Shown one piece after another: positions 42,728 to 51,900 of a DNA stretch of 64,000 bases. The translations under genes were made by a program, and so were the position numbers. This stretch comes from JAWXBM01 sp964470455 (GTDB lineage: Bacteria; Pseudomonadota; Gammaproteobacteria; Xanthomonadales; SZUA-36). Within the stretch, counting starts at the first letter, position 1. The number at the start of each line of letters is the position of its first letter. The notes under the pieces were generated by a model. It was not told where the DNA came from and did not search any database. It was given only the letters and a program-made list of their open reading frames with translations. The stretch is taken from assembly GCA_964470455.1 (NCBI GenBank), contig CAYYCX010000005.1:47869-111868 (forward strand), in the 5' to 3' direction.

Positions 42728-43307
42728 TCACAGCGACATCGATACCCGGCTTCCGTTTTGCATCGTCCTGCTGGCGTGCATGCTGGTTGCCGGCTTCTGG
42801 CCGTCGTTTTCCGTGGCGCAGGAGCCGGTTGCGGATACTGCAGCTGCCGAAGGCTATAAACTTGGCCCCAGGGACCAGATCAAAGTCTCGGTTTTCAACC
42901 AGGCGGACCTGACCGGGGACTACGTGCTCGATGGTGACGGCCGGTTTTCCATGCCGCTGATTGGCACGATGTCGGCCGCCGGCCTTACTCCGCAGGAACT
43001 GGCAGCAAGAATCGTTGACCGGTTGAAGCCGGATTTCCTGGTCAACCCCAGGGTGTCCGTCGAGGTCAGCAACTACCGGCCTTATTTCCTGATTGGTGAA
43101 GTCAAGTCCACCGGGTCGTTTCCATACGTGGAAGGCATCACCTACCTCACGGCCATTGCCATGGCGGGTGGGTATTCCTATCGCGCCAAAAAGGACATCG
43201 TCTACGTGACACGTGCCGGAGCCGAAGAGTCCGAAGAACTGAAACTGGACGTCAACGACAAGGTGCAGCCGGGTGATATCATCCGCGTCGCTGAACGGTT
43301 TTTCTGA
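42696..43307 (+). CDS. Wza-like polysaccharide export protein
   Basis: 203 residues from GTG 42696, overlapping the previous gene by 32 bases; the true start could be slightly downstream (ATG 42780 would lose the signal sequence). A signal peptide precedes a Poly_export domain ('YKLGPRDQIKVSVFNQADLTGDYVLDGDGRFSMPLIG') and one SLBB-like domain ('PYFLIGEVKSTGSFPYVEG...AIAMAGGYS'). At about 200 residues it is a short Wza, without the long C-terminal helix of E. coli Wza (379 residues). So the outer-membrane pore may instead be the adjacent barrel protein. It sits directly before the Wzc-like kinase. Confidence 0.9.
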   Translation: MPGLFLVLRSNHSDIDTRLPFCIVLLACMLVAGFWPSFSVAQEPVADTAAAEGYKLGPRDQIKVSVFNQADLTGDYVLDGDGRFSMPLIGTMSAAGLTPQELAARIVDRLKPDFLVNPRVSVEVSNYRPYFLIGEVKSTGSFPYVEGITYLTAIAMAGGYSYRAKKDIVYVTRAGAEESEELKLDVNDKVQPGDIIRVAERFF

Positions 43308-43322
43308 GCTCGCCTGAGCCCT

Positions 43323-45617
43323 TTGAATACTGCCCCCTTGAATACTGCCCCCCAGAAATCAGATCCATTCCAGACCGTTCCTGGCACCAATACCAGCCAG
43401 GATGAGCCGCTGCCCATCCTGGAATACCTGCAACTGCTCTGGTTCCGGCGCTGGGTTCTGGTTGCCTTTACGATTCTGGCCGGACTGCTGGGCTGGTTGT
43501 GGGTCAACCAGCAAACACCGCTCTATCGCGCTGAGTCGACCCTGCTGATTGGCACACCCATTACCGGTGTCAGCACGCCGGAAATGATGATGCTGGCCTA
43601 TTTCACCCAGTTGCGGGTGGCTGACGAGCTGGAAGTGCTGCAGTCGCGCAGCCTGGCCCGCAACGTGGTGGACAAGTACGACCTGCTCACTTACCCCGAA
43701 TTCAACCCCACGCTGCGGGTTCCGGATAAACCTGGCGTGCTGGACGGGTTGAATCCCGCCCAGTGGATTCCTGAAGACTGGAAAGAAGGCATCAAGGCTG
43801 TGCTCGATCGCAGCCACTCCGAAATGCCCTCCGAGGCGGCAATCGAAGATGACAGGCGGGAGCGCCAGATTGTTTCGGCCATCAATATTCTGCTCGGTGG
43901 TTTGTCACTCACCAATGAAGATTATTCCAACGTCATCAAGGTGAATTACGTATCGCCCAACCCTGAAATTGCGGCCATGATCGCCAATGAGCTGCCCGAG
44001 GCGTACATCGTTGCTACCCTGCAGGCCAAGTACGATTCCACCGAAAAAGCCACCAAATGGCTCAGTGAGCAGCTAAACGAGTTGCGCCAGGAAGTGGAAG
44101 ACGCAGAGCGGGCGGTTGAGCTGTATCGCTCGGAACACGGCCTCACCGATGTCGGCGGCACGGGCCTGGTGACGGAACAGCTGTCGGTGCTGAACAGCCA
44201 GCTGATCATCGCACGGGCTGAACGGGCAGAAGCCGAAGCCAGGCTCCGCCAGGTGCAACTGCTGCTGCAGCAGGAAGATGGGGGAGCCGAAGCAGCCACC
44301 AAACTCTCGGGCGCCACGCTGATCCAGCAATTGCGCACCCAGGAGCTGGAAGCCCAGCAGCGGATTTCCGAACTGGCAGTGGAGTACGGGCCCAAGCATC
44401 CCCGCATGATCCAGGCGAACGCGGAAGTCGAACAGATCCAGCAGCGCATAGCCCTGGAAGTTGAGAAAATCGAATCCCAGGTTCGCAGCGAGGTGCAGTT
44501 CGCCCGGGCGCGGGAACAGGGGCTGCAGGAAAGCCTGTCCGAGGCGGAACTGGCCACGGGCGAGCAGAACCGCGAAGCCATCCAGCTGCGCGCATTGGAA
44601 CGTGAGGCCGCCGCCAGCCGCACACTGTTCGAGACATTCCTGGAACAGTTCAAAACCGCCAGCACCACCGAAGGCCTGAACGAACCGGCGGCGCGGATTC
44701 TGTCACGCGCGGAAGTGCCGCAAAGTGCCTTCTATCCCAATGTGCGCAACCAGACGATTGCCTTTGCCGTGGGTGGACTGCTGCTGGGCATCATCCTGGT
44801 GTTTGCGATGGAAGCACTCAGCCCGGGCATCACCCATCCGGAGCAGGCTGAAAAGGAATTGCGCCGGCATGTGCTCGGCGTTGTGCCGATGGTCGAAAAG
44901 GGAGTGCCCGAAGACCAGCCGGTGGATCGGCAGCAGTCGGTGTTTGTTGAGTCACTCAACTCGCTGCTGGTTTCCTTGTCCCTGACCAATCCGGATCATG
45001 ATCCCCGCGTATTCCAGGTTACCTCGTCCATACCGGAAGAAGGCAAGACCACCCTCGCCATCGCCATCGCCAGGCAACTGGCCGTGAGTGGCAAGAAAGT
45101 GGTGCTGGTGGATGGCGATTTGCGGCGCGCAGCGGTTGAATCCAAGTTGGGCCTGAAGCGAAAGGAAAAAGGCCTGACGGACCTGGCCCTCAACCCTGCA
45201 GGCAACCTGGAAGAATTCCTTGGCAAGGATCCGCGCAGCGAGGTGGCGATACTGGCGCCGGGTACCGCAGCTTATGTGAATGCCACGGAGCTTCTGTCCT
45301 CACAGCGCATGCAGCACATCGTGAATCTGCTGCGTGCCAAGTATGACTATGTGGTTTTCGACGCGCCGCCCGTGATGGCCGTTGCTGATGCGCGCCAGAT
45401 CAGCCGTTACGTGGAAACGACACTGTTTGTCATCCGCTGGAACAGCACTCCGGTAAAGGTGGCGAAAGCGGCCATCAAGCAACTGGTTGCATCCCAGGCC
45501 AACATCGCCGGCATCGTGCTGCAAAACGTGGACCTCAAGCGCTACAGCAAGATCGGCTACGGCGATTCGGGCTATTATTACCACTACGGCAAATACGGCC
45601 ACTACTACACCAGTTAA
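43323..45617 (+). CDS. Wzc-like polysaccharide copolymerase and tyrosine autokinase
   Basis: 764 residues starting at TTG. An N-terminal Wzz domain with two flanking membrane helices (about residues 35-60 and 475-495), a long coiled coil with the GNVR-type motif ('LRALEREAAASRTLFETFLEQF'), then the cytoplasmic BY-kinase domain: Walker A 'SSIPEEGKTTLAI' near 567, Walker A' 'VVLVDGDLRR' and Walker B 'YVVFDAPPVM'. The tail has a tyrosine cluster (GYGDSGYYYHYGKYGHYY) for autophosphorylation. It controls polymer length and export with Wza. The first ten codons are a perfect 15-base tandem duplication containing two in-frame TTG codons. Confidence 0.95.
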   Translation: MNTAPLNTAPQKSDPFQTVPGTNTSQDEPLPILEYLQLLWFRRWVLVAFTILAGLLGWLWVNQQTPLYRAESTLLIGTPITGVSTPEMMMLAYFTQLRVADELEVLQSRSLARNVVDKYDLLTYPEFNPTLRVPDKPGVLDGLNPAQWIPEDWKEGIKAVLDRSHSEMPSEAAIEDDRRERQIVSAINILLGGLSLTNEDYSNVIKVNYVSPNPEIAAMIANELPEAYIVATLQAKYDSTEKATKWLSEQLNELRQEVEDAERAVELYRSEHGLTDVGGTGLVTEQLSVLNSQLIIARAERAEAEARLRQVQLLLQQEDGGAEAATKLSGATLIQQLRTQELEAQQRISELAVEYGPKHPRMIQANAEVEQIQQRIALEVEKIESQVRSEVQFARAREQGLQESLSEAELATGEQNREAIQLRALEREAAASRTLFETFLEQFKTASTTEGLNEPAARILSRAEVPQSAFYPNVRNQTIAFAVGGLLLGIILVFAMEALSPGITHPEQAEKELRRHVLGVVPMVEKGVPEDQPVDRQQSVFVESLNSLLVSLSLTNPDHDPRVFQVTSSIPEEGKTTLAIAIARQLAVSGKKVVLVDGDLRRAAVESKLGLKRKEKGLTDLALNPAGNLEEFLGKDPRSEVAILAPGTAAYVNATELLSSQRMQHIVNLLRAKYDYVVFDAPPVMAVADARQISRYVETTLFVIRWNSTPVKVAKAAIKQLVASQANIAGIVLQNVDLKRYSKIGYGDSGYYYHYGKYGHYYTS

Positions 45618-45648
45618 ACCGGAAGTCGGCCCAGGGTTAAGTTGAATC

Positions 45649-46353
45649 GTGAACACGCACACCTTCTCCCGGCAGCTGATGGCGTTCGTGCTGTCCGGTT
45701 TGGTGACCGTGCTGGTTCTGGTCATGTCCTGGCCCCGCTTTTCGGCCGCTTTCCAGTTCGTCCCCGTACAGCAGTCGATCCGGCAGTATTTCTCCGGACA
45801 CGAACTGCCTGCCGCCGAAATTGAAACATCCATCAGCCGCAGCCGTCAGGCCATCGAAACCTTTGATTACTATGCCTGGCATTCGGCGCTGAGCCTGTTG
45901 TACTACCTGCAGGCCGGTGACGCCGGCACCTCCCTGTATGACCGGCGACAGCAGCTGGAGCAATCCATCTCGGAAGCCCGGCTGTCACTCAGCGCCGCGC
46001 CGCTGCAGCCGGAACTGTGGCTGCGCATCGTGCAGGCCGGATTCACGCTGTTTCTGTCGGCACGCGAACTGGCGGACAACTGGCTGATGGCAATCTGGTC
46101 CGGGCGGGTGGAGCCGGTGCACCTGATGCAGCGCCTGCAAACCGGCCTGGCGCTGCAATCCAGCCTTGACGACGAGGGACTGATACTGCTGCGCGACCAG
46201 GCGCTGCTGGCCTGGAACCTGAAACAACCTGAAGTCACCCGCATGATCCGGCAGGGCGGGTTGAGTCGGACAAAACTGGAAACCCTGCTGAAGGATTCCC
46301 ACCCCGACGTCGTCGCCGACATGGAAAGCAAACTTGGTCCTGTCACTCCTTAA
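45649..46353 (+). CDS. EPS-locus protein of unknown function, membrane-anchored
   Basis: 234 residues from a GTG. An N-terminal hydrophobic helix (LMAFVLSGLVTVLVLVMSWPRF) anchors an otherwise helical periplasmic domain with repeated pairs such as 'AWHSALSLLYYLQAG' and 'LWLRIVQAGFTLFLSAREL'. The pattern suggests helical hairpin repeats. I do not recognise the family. It overlaps the following phosphatase by 20 bases and follows the kinase by 31, so it belongs to the operon. Confidence 0.65.
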   Translation: MNTHTFSRQLMAFVLSGLVTVLVLVMSWPRFSAAFQFVPVQQSIRQYFSGHELPAAEIETSISRSRQAIETFDYYAWHSALSLLYYLQAGDAGTSLYDRRQQLEQSISEARLSLSAAPLQPELWLRIVQAGFTLFLSARELADNWLMAIWSGRVEPVHLMQRLQTGLALQSSLDDEGLILLRDQALLAWNLKQPEVTRMIRQGGLSRTKLETLLKDSHPDVVADMESKLGPVTP

Positions 46354-47110
46354 GCGCCGTTCGGTAACCGAGCCTGGGCGGGAACCGGAGTATCCGCCAG
46401 GGCGCAGGATGTATTGCGTCGGCGATATCCATGGCCGGGATGACCTGCTGGCGGAATTGCACGGGATGATCGAAGCAGATGCCCGTGACTATTCCGGCAC
46501 AAAACAGATCCTGTACCTGGGCGATTACATCGACCGTGGCCCCACTTCCTTCCAGGTGATTGAGCGGTTGGCGAATACACGGCTGGACGGGTTTGACAGC
46601 ATTTTCCTGCTCGGCAATCACGAACAGGCGCTGCTGGACTTCCTGCAGGATGCCAGAGCCATGGCCGGCTGGATGAACTGGGGCGGCATGGAAACCCTGC
46701 GCAGTTATGGGCTTGAAGTCGGGTCGAAACCACCACTGCTCAATCTCGAACAGCTCAGCCGGAACCTGCAACACAGGATGCCCGCGGCACATCTTGAGTT
46801 CCTGCAGCAATTGCGGCACTGCTATCAGGCTGGTGACTACTATTTCGTGCATGCCGGAGTAAGGCCGGGGGTACCCCTGGATCAGCAGGAATTGGGCGAC
46901 CAGTTGTGGATTCGCGAAGTATTCACGCAAAGCCGGCAAAACCACGGTTGCGTGGTGGTGCATGGCCACAGCATCAGCCTCCAGGTTGAAATGCTGCCCA
47001 ACCGCGTCGGTATCGATACCGGCGCATTCCATACCGGGGTGCTGACGGCACTGGTGCTGGAGCAGACATCCAGGCGCCTGATCCAGACCGGCGAGGCAGC
47101 AACCTCATGA
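46334..47110 (+). CDS. PPP-family serine/threonine-type metallophosphatase
   Basis: 258 residues from TTG, overlapping the previous gene by 20. The PPP motifs are present: GDIHG (with 'YCVGDIHGRDDLL', near residue 30), GDYIDRGP near 66-73, LLGNHE near 94, 'HAGVRPGVPLDQQ' and VVHGHS. These are the manganese-binding and catalytic residues of bacterial PrpE/lambda-type phosphatases. In classical EPS operons the tyrosine kinase partner is a low-molecular-weight tyrosine phosphatase; here this enzyme takes the position. A role in dephosphorylating the Wzc-like kinase is a reasonable inference. Its ATGA overlap with the next gene supports one transcript. Confidence 0.88.
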   Translation: MVLSLLKRRSVTEPGREPEYPPGRRMYCVGDIHGRDDLLAELHGMIEADARDYSGTKQILYLGDYIDRGPTSFQVIERLANTRLDGFDSIFLLGNHEQALLDFLQDARAMAGWMNWGGMETLRSYGLEVGSKPPLLNLEQLSRNLQHRMPAAHLEFLQQLRHCYQAGDYYFVHAGVRPGVPLDQQELGDQLWIREVFTQSRQNHGCVVVHGHSISLQVEMLPNRVGIDTGAFHTGVLTALVLEQTSRRLIQTGEAATS

Positions 47111-48267
47111 AGTCATGCGCAGCTACCAGAGTCGGGTGCCTGAAATTTTTGGCGCTGGCCGGCTTACTCGTTAACGGCATCGCATTCGCGGACTATCAGT
47201 CGGGCGTGGCAGCCTACCAGCGCGGGCAATTCGACGTGGCCCTGGAGGAGTGGTCCAGGGTGCTGAACAGTCCGCCGGACGTGGTACATCCGGCGGAGCT
47301 GGCGGAAACGCTTTACGCCGTTGCCATGCTTTTCTGGATCGGCCAGGGGGTGGAGCAGGACACCGCCCGGTCAGCGGAATTGCTGCAACAGGCGGCAGAG
47401 CTCAACCACCCCGGCGCACAATCCAAACTGGGTTACCTGTACCTGATCGGACAGGGTGTTCCGCAAAGCCATTCGGAAGCCGGCAAGTGGCTGGAAATGG
47501 CAGCCCAACAGGGAGACCCCGATGCCCAATACAACCTGGGCGTGATCTACCGTGATGGCCTGGGCACCGAAGTGGATACTGGAAAGTCGCTCAGGTGGTT
47601 CAGGGAAGCCGCCGCCAACGGTGACGCATATTCCGCCCAGGTGGTAGCTGCCTATGAGCGCGAAGGCGCGCTGCAACAGAATGCCGGTGCAGGCCAGGAA
47701 TCCGCACCGCAGCAGGTAGCAGAGGTGCCAGCAGCGCCTGAAGATGTTGCTGTACTTGCCACCAAGCCGGCCGGCCAATCGACTGCCGAGCCGACCGCCG
47801 AGCCGACCGCCGAGCCGGCCACTGAACCTGCCCTTGAGCCCGCAATACAACCGGCAACTGAACCCACAGCACAGCTTTCGGCAGAACCCACACCGGAATT
47901 CACGGCAGTACCTGCAGTTGAACCCGCGAAGGAGTCGGTGGGCGCGGTGCAGGGCGAGGAATGGATTCTGTCCCGTAATCCGGACCATTACACAATCCAG
48001 GTGATTGCGCTGAAAAACCGCGACAACCTGATCAAATTGACCGATGCCCATGCGCAGCTGCAACCCATGGCCGTCTACCGGCAGGGTACAGAGGCCAGTC
48101 CCCTTTACGTGCTGGTACAGGGTGACTATGCGGACCTCGAAGGCGCCCGGGCGGCAGTTTCCGCCTTTCCCCGGTCCCTGGTCCAGCCGCGTCAGCTGTG
48201 GATACGGCGCTACGCCATGGTGCAATCGCTGATCGACACGCATTCCGGTGATGCCAGGGCCGAGTAG
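47107..48267 (+). CDS. SEL1-repeat protein with SPOR domain
   Basis: 386 residues with a signal peptide (ending IAFA). SEL1/TPR-like repeats cover about residues 22-180 ('GAQSKLGYLYLIGQGVPQSHSEAGKWLEMAAQQGDPDAQYNLGVIYRDG' pattern). A low-complexity Pro-Thr-Glu linker (about 220-280) with TAEP/TEPA units follows, and a C-terminal SPOR domain (about 295-375, 'YTIQVIALKNRDNLIKL') that binds denuded peptidoglycan. It may anchor the exporter at the cell wall. The start codon overlaps the stop of the phosphatase gene by four bases. Confidence 0.85.
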   Translation: MKSCAATRVGCLKFLALAGLLVNGIAFADYQSGVAAYQRGQFDVALEEWSRVLNSPPDVVHPAELAETLYAVAMLFWIGQGVEQDTARSAELLQQAAELNHPGAQSKLGYLYLIGQGVPQSHSEAGKWLEMAAQQGDPDAQYNLGVIYRDGLGTEVDTGKSLRWFREAAANGDAYSAQVVAAYEREGALQQNAGAGQESAPQQVAEVPAAPEDVAVLATKPAGQSTAEPTAEPTAEPATEPALEPAIQPATEPTAQLSAEPTPEFTAVPAVEPAKESVGAVQGEEWILSRNPDHYTIQVIALKNRDNLIKLTDAHAQLQPMAVYRQGTEASPLYVLVQGDYADLEGARAAVSAFPRSLVQPRQLWIRRYAMVQSLIDTHSGDARAE

Positions 48268-48305
48268 ATGGAAATTGCGATTGAGTCATTGATATCGCCG
48301 GGCCC

Positions 48306-49712
48306 ATGGCATTTTCTGCAGCAGGGCCTGAAGGGCTGATGGCACGGGTCGATGCAGTCCTGTTCGCTTGCCTGATTTTTCTGGTGGTTTTCACCACCGT
48401 ACCGCTGGGCAGCAATCAGCTGTGGTCCTGGTCGTTGGCGGCACTGCTGGTGGCGACGCTGTTCGCCGTATTCCTGATGCGCTGTCTGATCTGGCGCCAG
48501 CCATTGTCGCTTGGCCTGCACTGGAGCATACCCGCTGCTTTCCTGCTGGCGATGGCCTGGGCCTGGTTGCAGGCCTCCAGCGGAACCCCGGAGGCCTGGC
48601 ATCACCCCGTCTGGCAATTGGCGGCCCACACCTTGCGGATGCCGGTTGAGACTTCCATCGCCATCGCTCCCCAGGACACGCTTAATGCGGTGATGCGCAC
48701 CTTGAGTTATGGCCTGGCATTTTTCCTGGCTTTCCAGTTGGGCAGGCATGCCCACCTGGCCCGGCGCGGCCTTTCCTGGTTGTTCATTGCCGGTGTACTG
48801 CTTTCCGTGTACGGCTTGCTGTCCTATTTCGGCGTGCTGCGTGAGTTCATGTGGTATGCCGACGATTCATTCGGCCGCGATGTACGTGCCACGTTCGTGA
48901 ACCGCAATCATTTTGCCACCTGGGCGGGCTTGACCCTGCTGTGTGGGCTCGGGGCGTTCTTTACGCGCTGGCTGGCCATGCCCGATTACCCCATGTTGTC
49001 CCTGCAGAAAAAGCAGGAAAAGTTCAATCGCTTCCTGGCAGTTGCCTGGCTTCCCCTGGCGGGGTTGGTATTGATCGTTTCCGCGCTGGTTTCAAGCCAT
49101 TCGCGCGGCGGTTTTGCGGCTACGTTCGTTGCTGTGGTGAGTATGCTGGTGCTGGTGGACCAGAAGCGCCGCAAAACCAGCAACCGCGTTCGCCTGGTGA
49201 TTGCCACAGTGCTGGGCCTGAGCGCCATCGCATTCTGGATCAGCAGTGATATCCTGCTGCAGCGCTACGGCGTCAGCGGCATCGACGCCACCGGCCGCAC
49301 CCAGGTTTACAGCAAGACGGTGGAAGCCATCGGCGACAATCCGCTGCTCGGTTACGGCCACGGCAACTTTGAAGACGCCTTCCGGCTGTATCGCACCGAG
49401 GATATTTCAAAACTGGTCAACTACGCCCACAACAGCTATCTGGAGAGCCTGTTTGACCTGGGCATACCCGCGGCGGTGTTGCTGGTGCTTTCCATGGTGG
49501 GCCTGGGCATCACCTGTCTGAACGGCTGGCGGCGGCGCAGGCGGGACTGGTTGATTCCGTCCGTGGGCTTTTGCGCCACGCTGCTGGTGGGTATACACGC
49601 GCTGGTGGATTTCAGCCTGCAGATACCCGCGGTTGCCTTTCTTTACGCCTGTATCATGGGCATCAGTTGTGCCCAGTCGTTCTCGTCGCAGCCGCATGAG
49701 GGGCCCGGGTGA
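48306..49712 (+). CDS. O-antigen ligase/polymerase (Wzy_C family)
   Basis: 468 residues with about a dozen membrane helices; ATG 48339 is an alternative start. The C-terminal Wzy_C region carries the conserved loop 'GATGRTQVY...LLGYGHGNFEDAFRLYR' with 'AHNSYLESLFDLGIPA', the motif of O-antigen ligases and EPS polymerases. It joins lipid-linked oligosaccharide repeats in the periplasm or transfers polymer to lipid A core. With Wza/Wzc neighbours a polymerase role in EPS assembly is favoured. It lies 38 bases after the SEL1 gene. Confidence 0.9.
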   Translation: MAFSAAGPEGLMARVDAVLFACLIFLVVFTTVPLGSNQLWSWSLAALLVATLFAVFLMRCLIWRQPLSLGLHWSIPAAFLLAMAWAWLQASSGTPEAWHHPVWQLAAHTLRMPVETSIAIAPQDTLNAVMRTLSYGLAFFLAFQLGRHAHLARRGLSWLFIAGVLLSVYGLLSYFGVLREFMWYADDSFGRDVRATFVNRNHFATWAGLTLLCGLGAFFTRWLAMPDYPMLSLQKKQEKFNRFLAVAWLPLAGLVLIVSALVSSHSRGGFAATFVAVVSMLVLVDQKRRKTSNRVRLVIATVLGLSAIAFWISSDILLQRYGVSGIDATGRTQVYSKTVEAIGDNPLLGYGHGNFEDAFRLYRTEDISKLVNYAHNSYLESLFDLGIPAAVLLVLSMVGLGITCLNGWRRRRRDWLIPSVGFCATLLVGIHALVDFSLQIPAVAFLYACIMGISCAQSFSSQPHEGPG

Positions 49713-49782
49713 CCGGCTGCGCACCAAGGGGGCCAATCAGGCTAATATACGCGGCACCAGAGCCGGCCATACGGTGACCTGA

Positions 49783-50889
49783 TTGATCGGATTTTTTACA
49801 GACCAACCCTGGTTGATTTTGCCACTGGCAACGCTGGTGGCTTTCCTGACCATTTGGTTCCTGCTTCCGCTGGCGCACCGTTCCGGCTGGGTGGATCATC
49901 CCGGACTGCGCAAAACCCATGAGCAGGCTACGCCGGTGGTGGGTGGAGTGGGTATTCTCATCGCCTGGTTCCTGGGGCTGGTGCTGACGTCCGATTCGAT
50001 ATTCTCGCCTGATGGCGGCATTTTCTGGCTGGGTTTGGGTGCTCTGCTGTTGCTGGTGGTGGGTGCTGCCGATGACATGAAAAGCATGAGCGCCTTCGTG
50101 CGCTTCCTGCTGCAAACCTGCGCGGCACTGATGATGATAGGCCCCGCCGGCATCATGCTGACGGACTTTGGGGCGCTGTTCACCAGCAATACCCTGGAAC
50201 TGGGAATCCTGTCGGTGCCGATATCCGTTTTTGCTGCGTTGGGGGTGATCAACGCCTTCAACATGATCGACGGCATGGACGGCCTGGGTGGCACGATTTT
50301 CCTGATAACGGCCGCACCGATGGCAGTATTTGCCTGGGCCCATGGCTTCAGCCTCGATGCGCAGGTGTTACTGCTGGTGATGGCAGCGGTCGCGGGTTTT
50401 CTGCTGCACAATGCCCGCTCTCCCTGGCTCACGAAGGCGCGGGTATTCCTCGGCAACTCCGGCTCGATGATGCTAGGTTTCACTCTGGCGTGGTTCCTGA
50501 TCGATTTCGGCAATGGCGAAAACCGCGTATTCATGCCCATGACCGCAGTGTGGTTGTTTGCCGTGCCGTTGCTGGATACTTCGACCCTCATCTATTCGCG
50601 CTGGCGGAGTGGCCAGTCGGCGTTTGAAGCCGACAACCAACACCTGCACCATGCCTTTCTGCGGGCCGGATTCAGCGTGGAAGTCGCCTGGATGGCCATA
50701 TCCGCGCTGGCCATTGTTCTGGCACTGGTGGGCATTGCACTGGAACTGAGTTCCTTGCCCGATCAATACAGTTTCTATATTTTCATGGTGTTTGCATTTG
50801 CCTACTATTTCTACCTGAGACATTGCTGGTCGGCGCAGCAGTTTCTCGGGCGGCATTTCATACATCATGATTTCACCATCGAGGATTGA
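49783..50889 (+). CDS. WecA-like polyprenyl-phosphate sugar-1-phosphate transferase
   Basis: 368 residues from TTG, with about 11 membrane helices. The family motifs are seen: 'GAADDMKSM' (DDxK), 'AFNMIDGMDGLGG' (NxxNxxDGxDGL) and 'FLGNSGSMMLGF'. It adds a sugar-1-phosphate, probably GlcNAc-1-P or a related hexosamine, to undecaprenyl phosphate to start each polymer repeat. Its stop overlaps a possible TTG of the next gene, though the better UXS start lies downstream. Confidence 0.9.
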   Translation: MIGFFTDQPWLILPLATLVAFLTIWFLLPLAHRSGWVDHPGLRKTHEQATPVVGGVGILIAWFLGLVLTSDSIFSPDGGIFWLGLGALLLLVVGAADDMKSMSAFVRFLLQTCAALMMIGPAGIMLTDFGALFTSNTLELGILSVPISVFAALGVINAFNMIDGMDGLGGTIFLITAAPMAVFAWAHGFSLDAQVLLLVMAAVAGFLLHNARSPWLTKARVFLGNSGSMMLGFTLAWFLIDFGNGENRVFMPMTAVWLFAVPLLDTSTLIYSRWRSGQSAFEADNQHLHHAFLRAGFSVEVAWMAISALAIVLALVGIALELSSLPDQYSFYIFMVFAFAYYFYLRHCWSAQQFLGRHFIHHDFTIED

Positions 50890-50918
50890 TCCATGAGTGG
50901 TTTGAGGAACAGCAGCGA

Positions 50919-51887
50919 ATGTCGGTAGCAGCCAGCGGCGGCGGCCCCTTACGCGTGCTGGTTACCGGTGGCGCCGGCTTCCTGGGTTCACATTTGTGTG
51001 AACGGCTGCTGGAACAGGGGCACGATGTGCTGTGCGTGGACAATTTCTACACCAGCACTCGGCGCAACATCGTTCACCTTCTGGAGCATCCGAATTTTGA
51101 GTTGCAGCGGCACGATGTCACGTTTCCGCTGTACGTTGAGGTGGACCGCATCTACAACCTCGCGTGCCCGGCATCGCCCATCCATTACCAGCGCGACCCG
51201 GTGCAGACCACCAAAACCAGCGTGCACGGCGCCATCAACATGCTGGGCCTGGCCAAGCGCACCGGCGCGCGCATCCTGCAGGCCTCCACCAGTGAAGTGT
51301 ATGGCGACCCGGATGTGCACCCGCAGCCCGAAAGCTATTGGGGCAATGTGAACCCCATCGGCATTCGCAGTTGCTACGACGAAGGCAAGCGCTGCGCCGA
51401 AACCCTGTTCTTCGATTACTGGCGCCAGCACAGGCTGCCCATCAAGGTGGCGCGCATCTTCAATACCTACGGGCCGCGCATGTTGCCCAACGACGGCCGG
51501 GTGGTTTCCAATTTCATCGTGCAGGCGCTGCAGGGCAGGGACATCACCATCTACGGCGATGGCAGCCAGACGCGGTCGTTCTGCTACGTGGATGATCTGG
51601 TGGATGGCCTGATACGTCTGATGGAAAGCGATGCCGAAGTGACCGGGCCCATCAACCTCGGAAATCCCGGCGAATTTTCCATCCTGCAACTGGCCGAGAT
51701 GGTGATCAAGCTTGTTGGAGCGAGCCATGCCCGCGACCCGAAAATCGTCTACCAACCACTGCCCAAGGATGATCCCACGCAGCGCAAACCCGACATCTCC
51801 CAGGCGAAAGCAAAGCTGGGTTGGGAACCAGGCGTGAAGCTGGAAGAAGGCTTACCTAAAACCATCGCCTATTTCGCGGGATTGTAG
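50919..51887 (+). CDS. UDP-glucuronate decarboxylase (UDP-xylose synthase), SDR family
   Basis: 322 residues from the ATG at 50919 with a GAGGA ribosome-binding site. Extended SDR: 'VLVTGGAGFLGSHLCERL' (nucleotide-binding), 'NLACPASPIHYQRDPV', 'STSEVYGDP', YxxxK in 'YDEGKRCAETL', 'ARIFNTYGPRM' and 'QTRSFCYVDDLVDGL'. These are hallmarks of UDP-xylose synthases, which oxidise and decarboxylate UDP-glucuronate to UDP-xylose. The segment VGASHARD near residue 267-274 is encoded by the interspersed repeat family seen at 17274, apparently inserted in frame into a surface loop. Confidence 0.92.
   Translation: MSVAASGGGPLRVLVTGGAGFLGSHLCERLLEQGHDVLCVDNFYTSTRRNIVHLLEHPNFELQRHDVTFPLYVEVDRIYNLACPASPIHYQRDPVQTTKTSVHGAINMLGLAKRTGARILQASTSEVYGDPDVHPQPESYWGNVNPIGIRSCYDEGKRCAETLFFDYWRQHRLPIKVARIFNTYGPRMLPNDGRVVSNFIVQALQGRDITIYGDGSQTRSFCYVDDLVDGLIRLMESDAEVTGPINLGNPGEFSILQLAEMVIKLVGASHARDPKIVYQPLPKDDPTQRKPDISQAKAKLGWEPGVKLEEGLPKTIAYFAGL
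51714..51737. repeat. Interspersed repeat copy inside the UXS gene
   Basis: GTTGGAGCGAGCCATGCCCGCG matches the family GTGTAGGAGCGAGCCATGCTCG at 17274 with about three differences. It encodes VGASHAR in frame. Confidence 0.6.
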
Positions 51888-51900
51888 GGGTTAACTTGCA

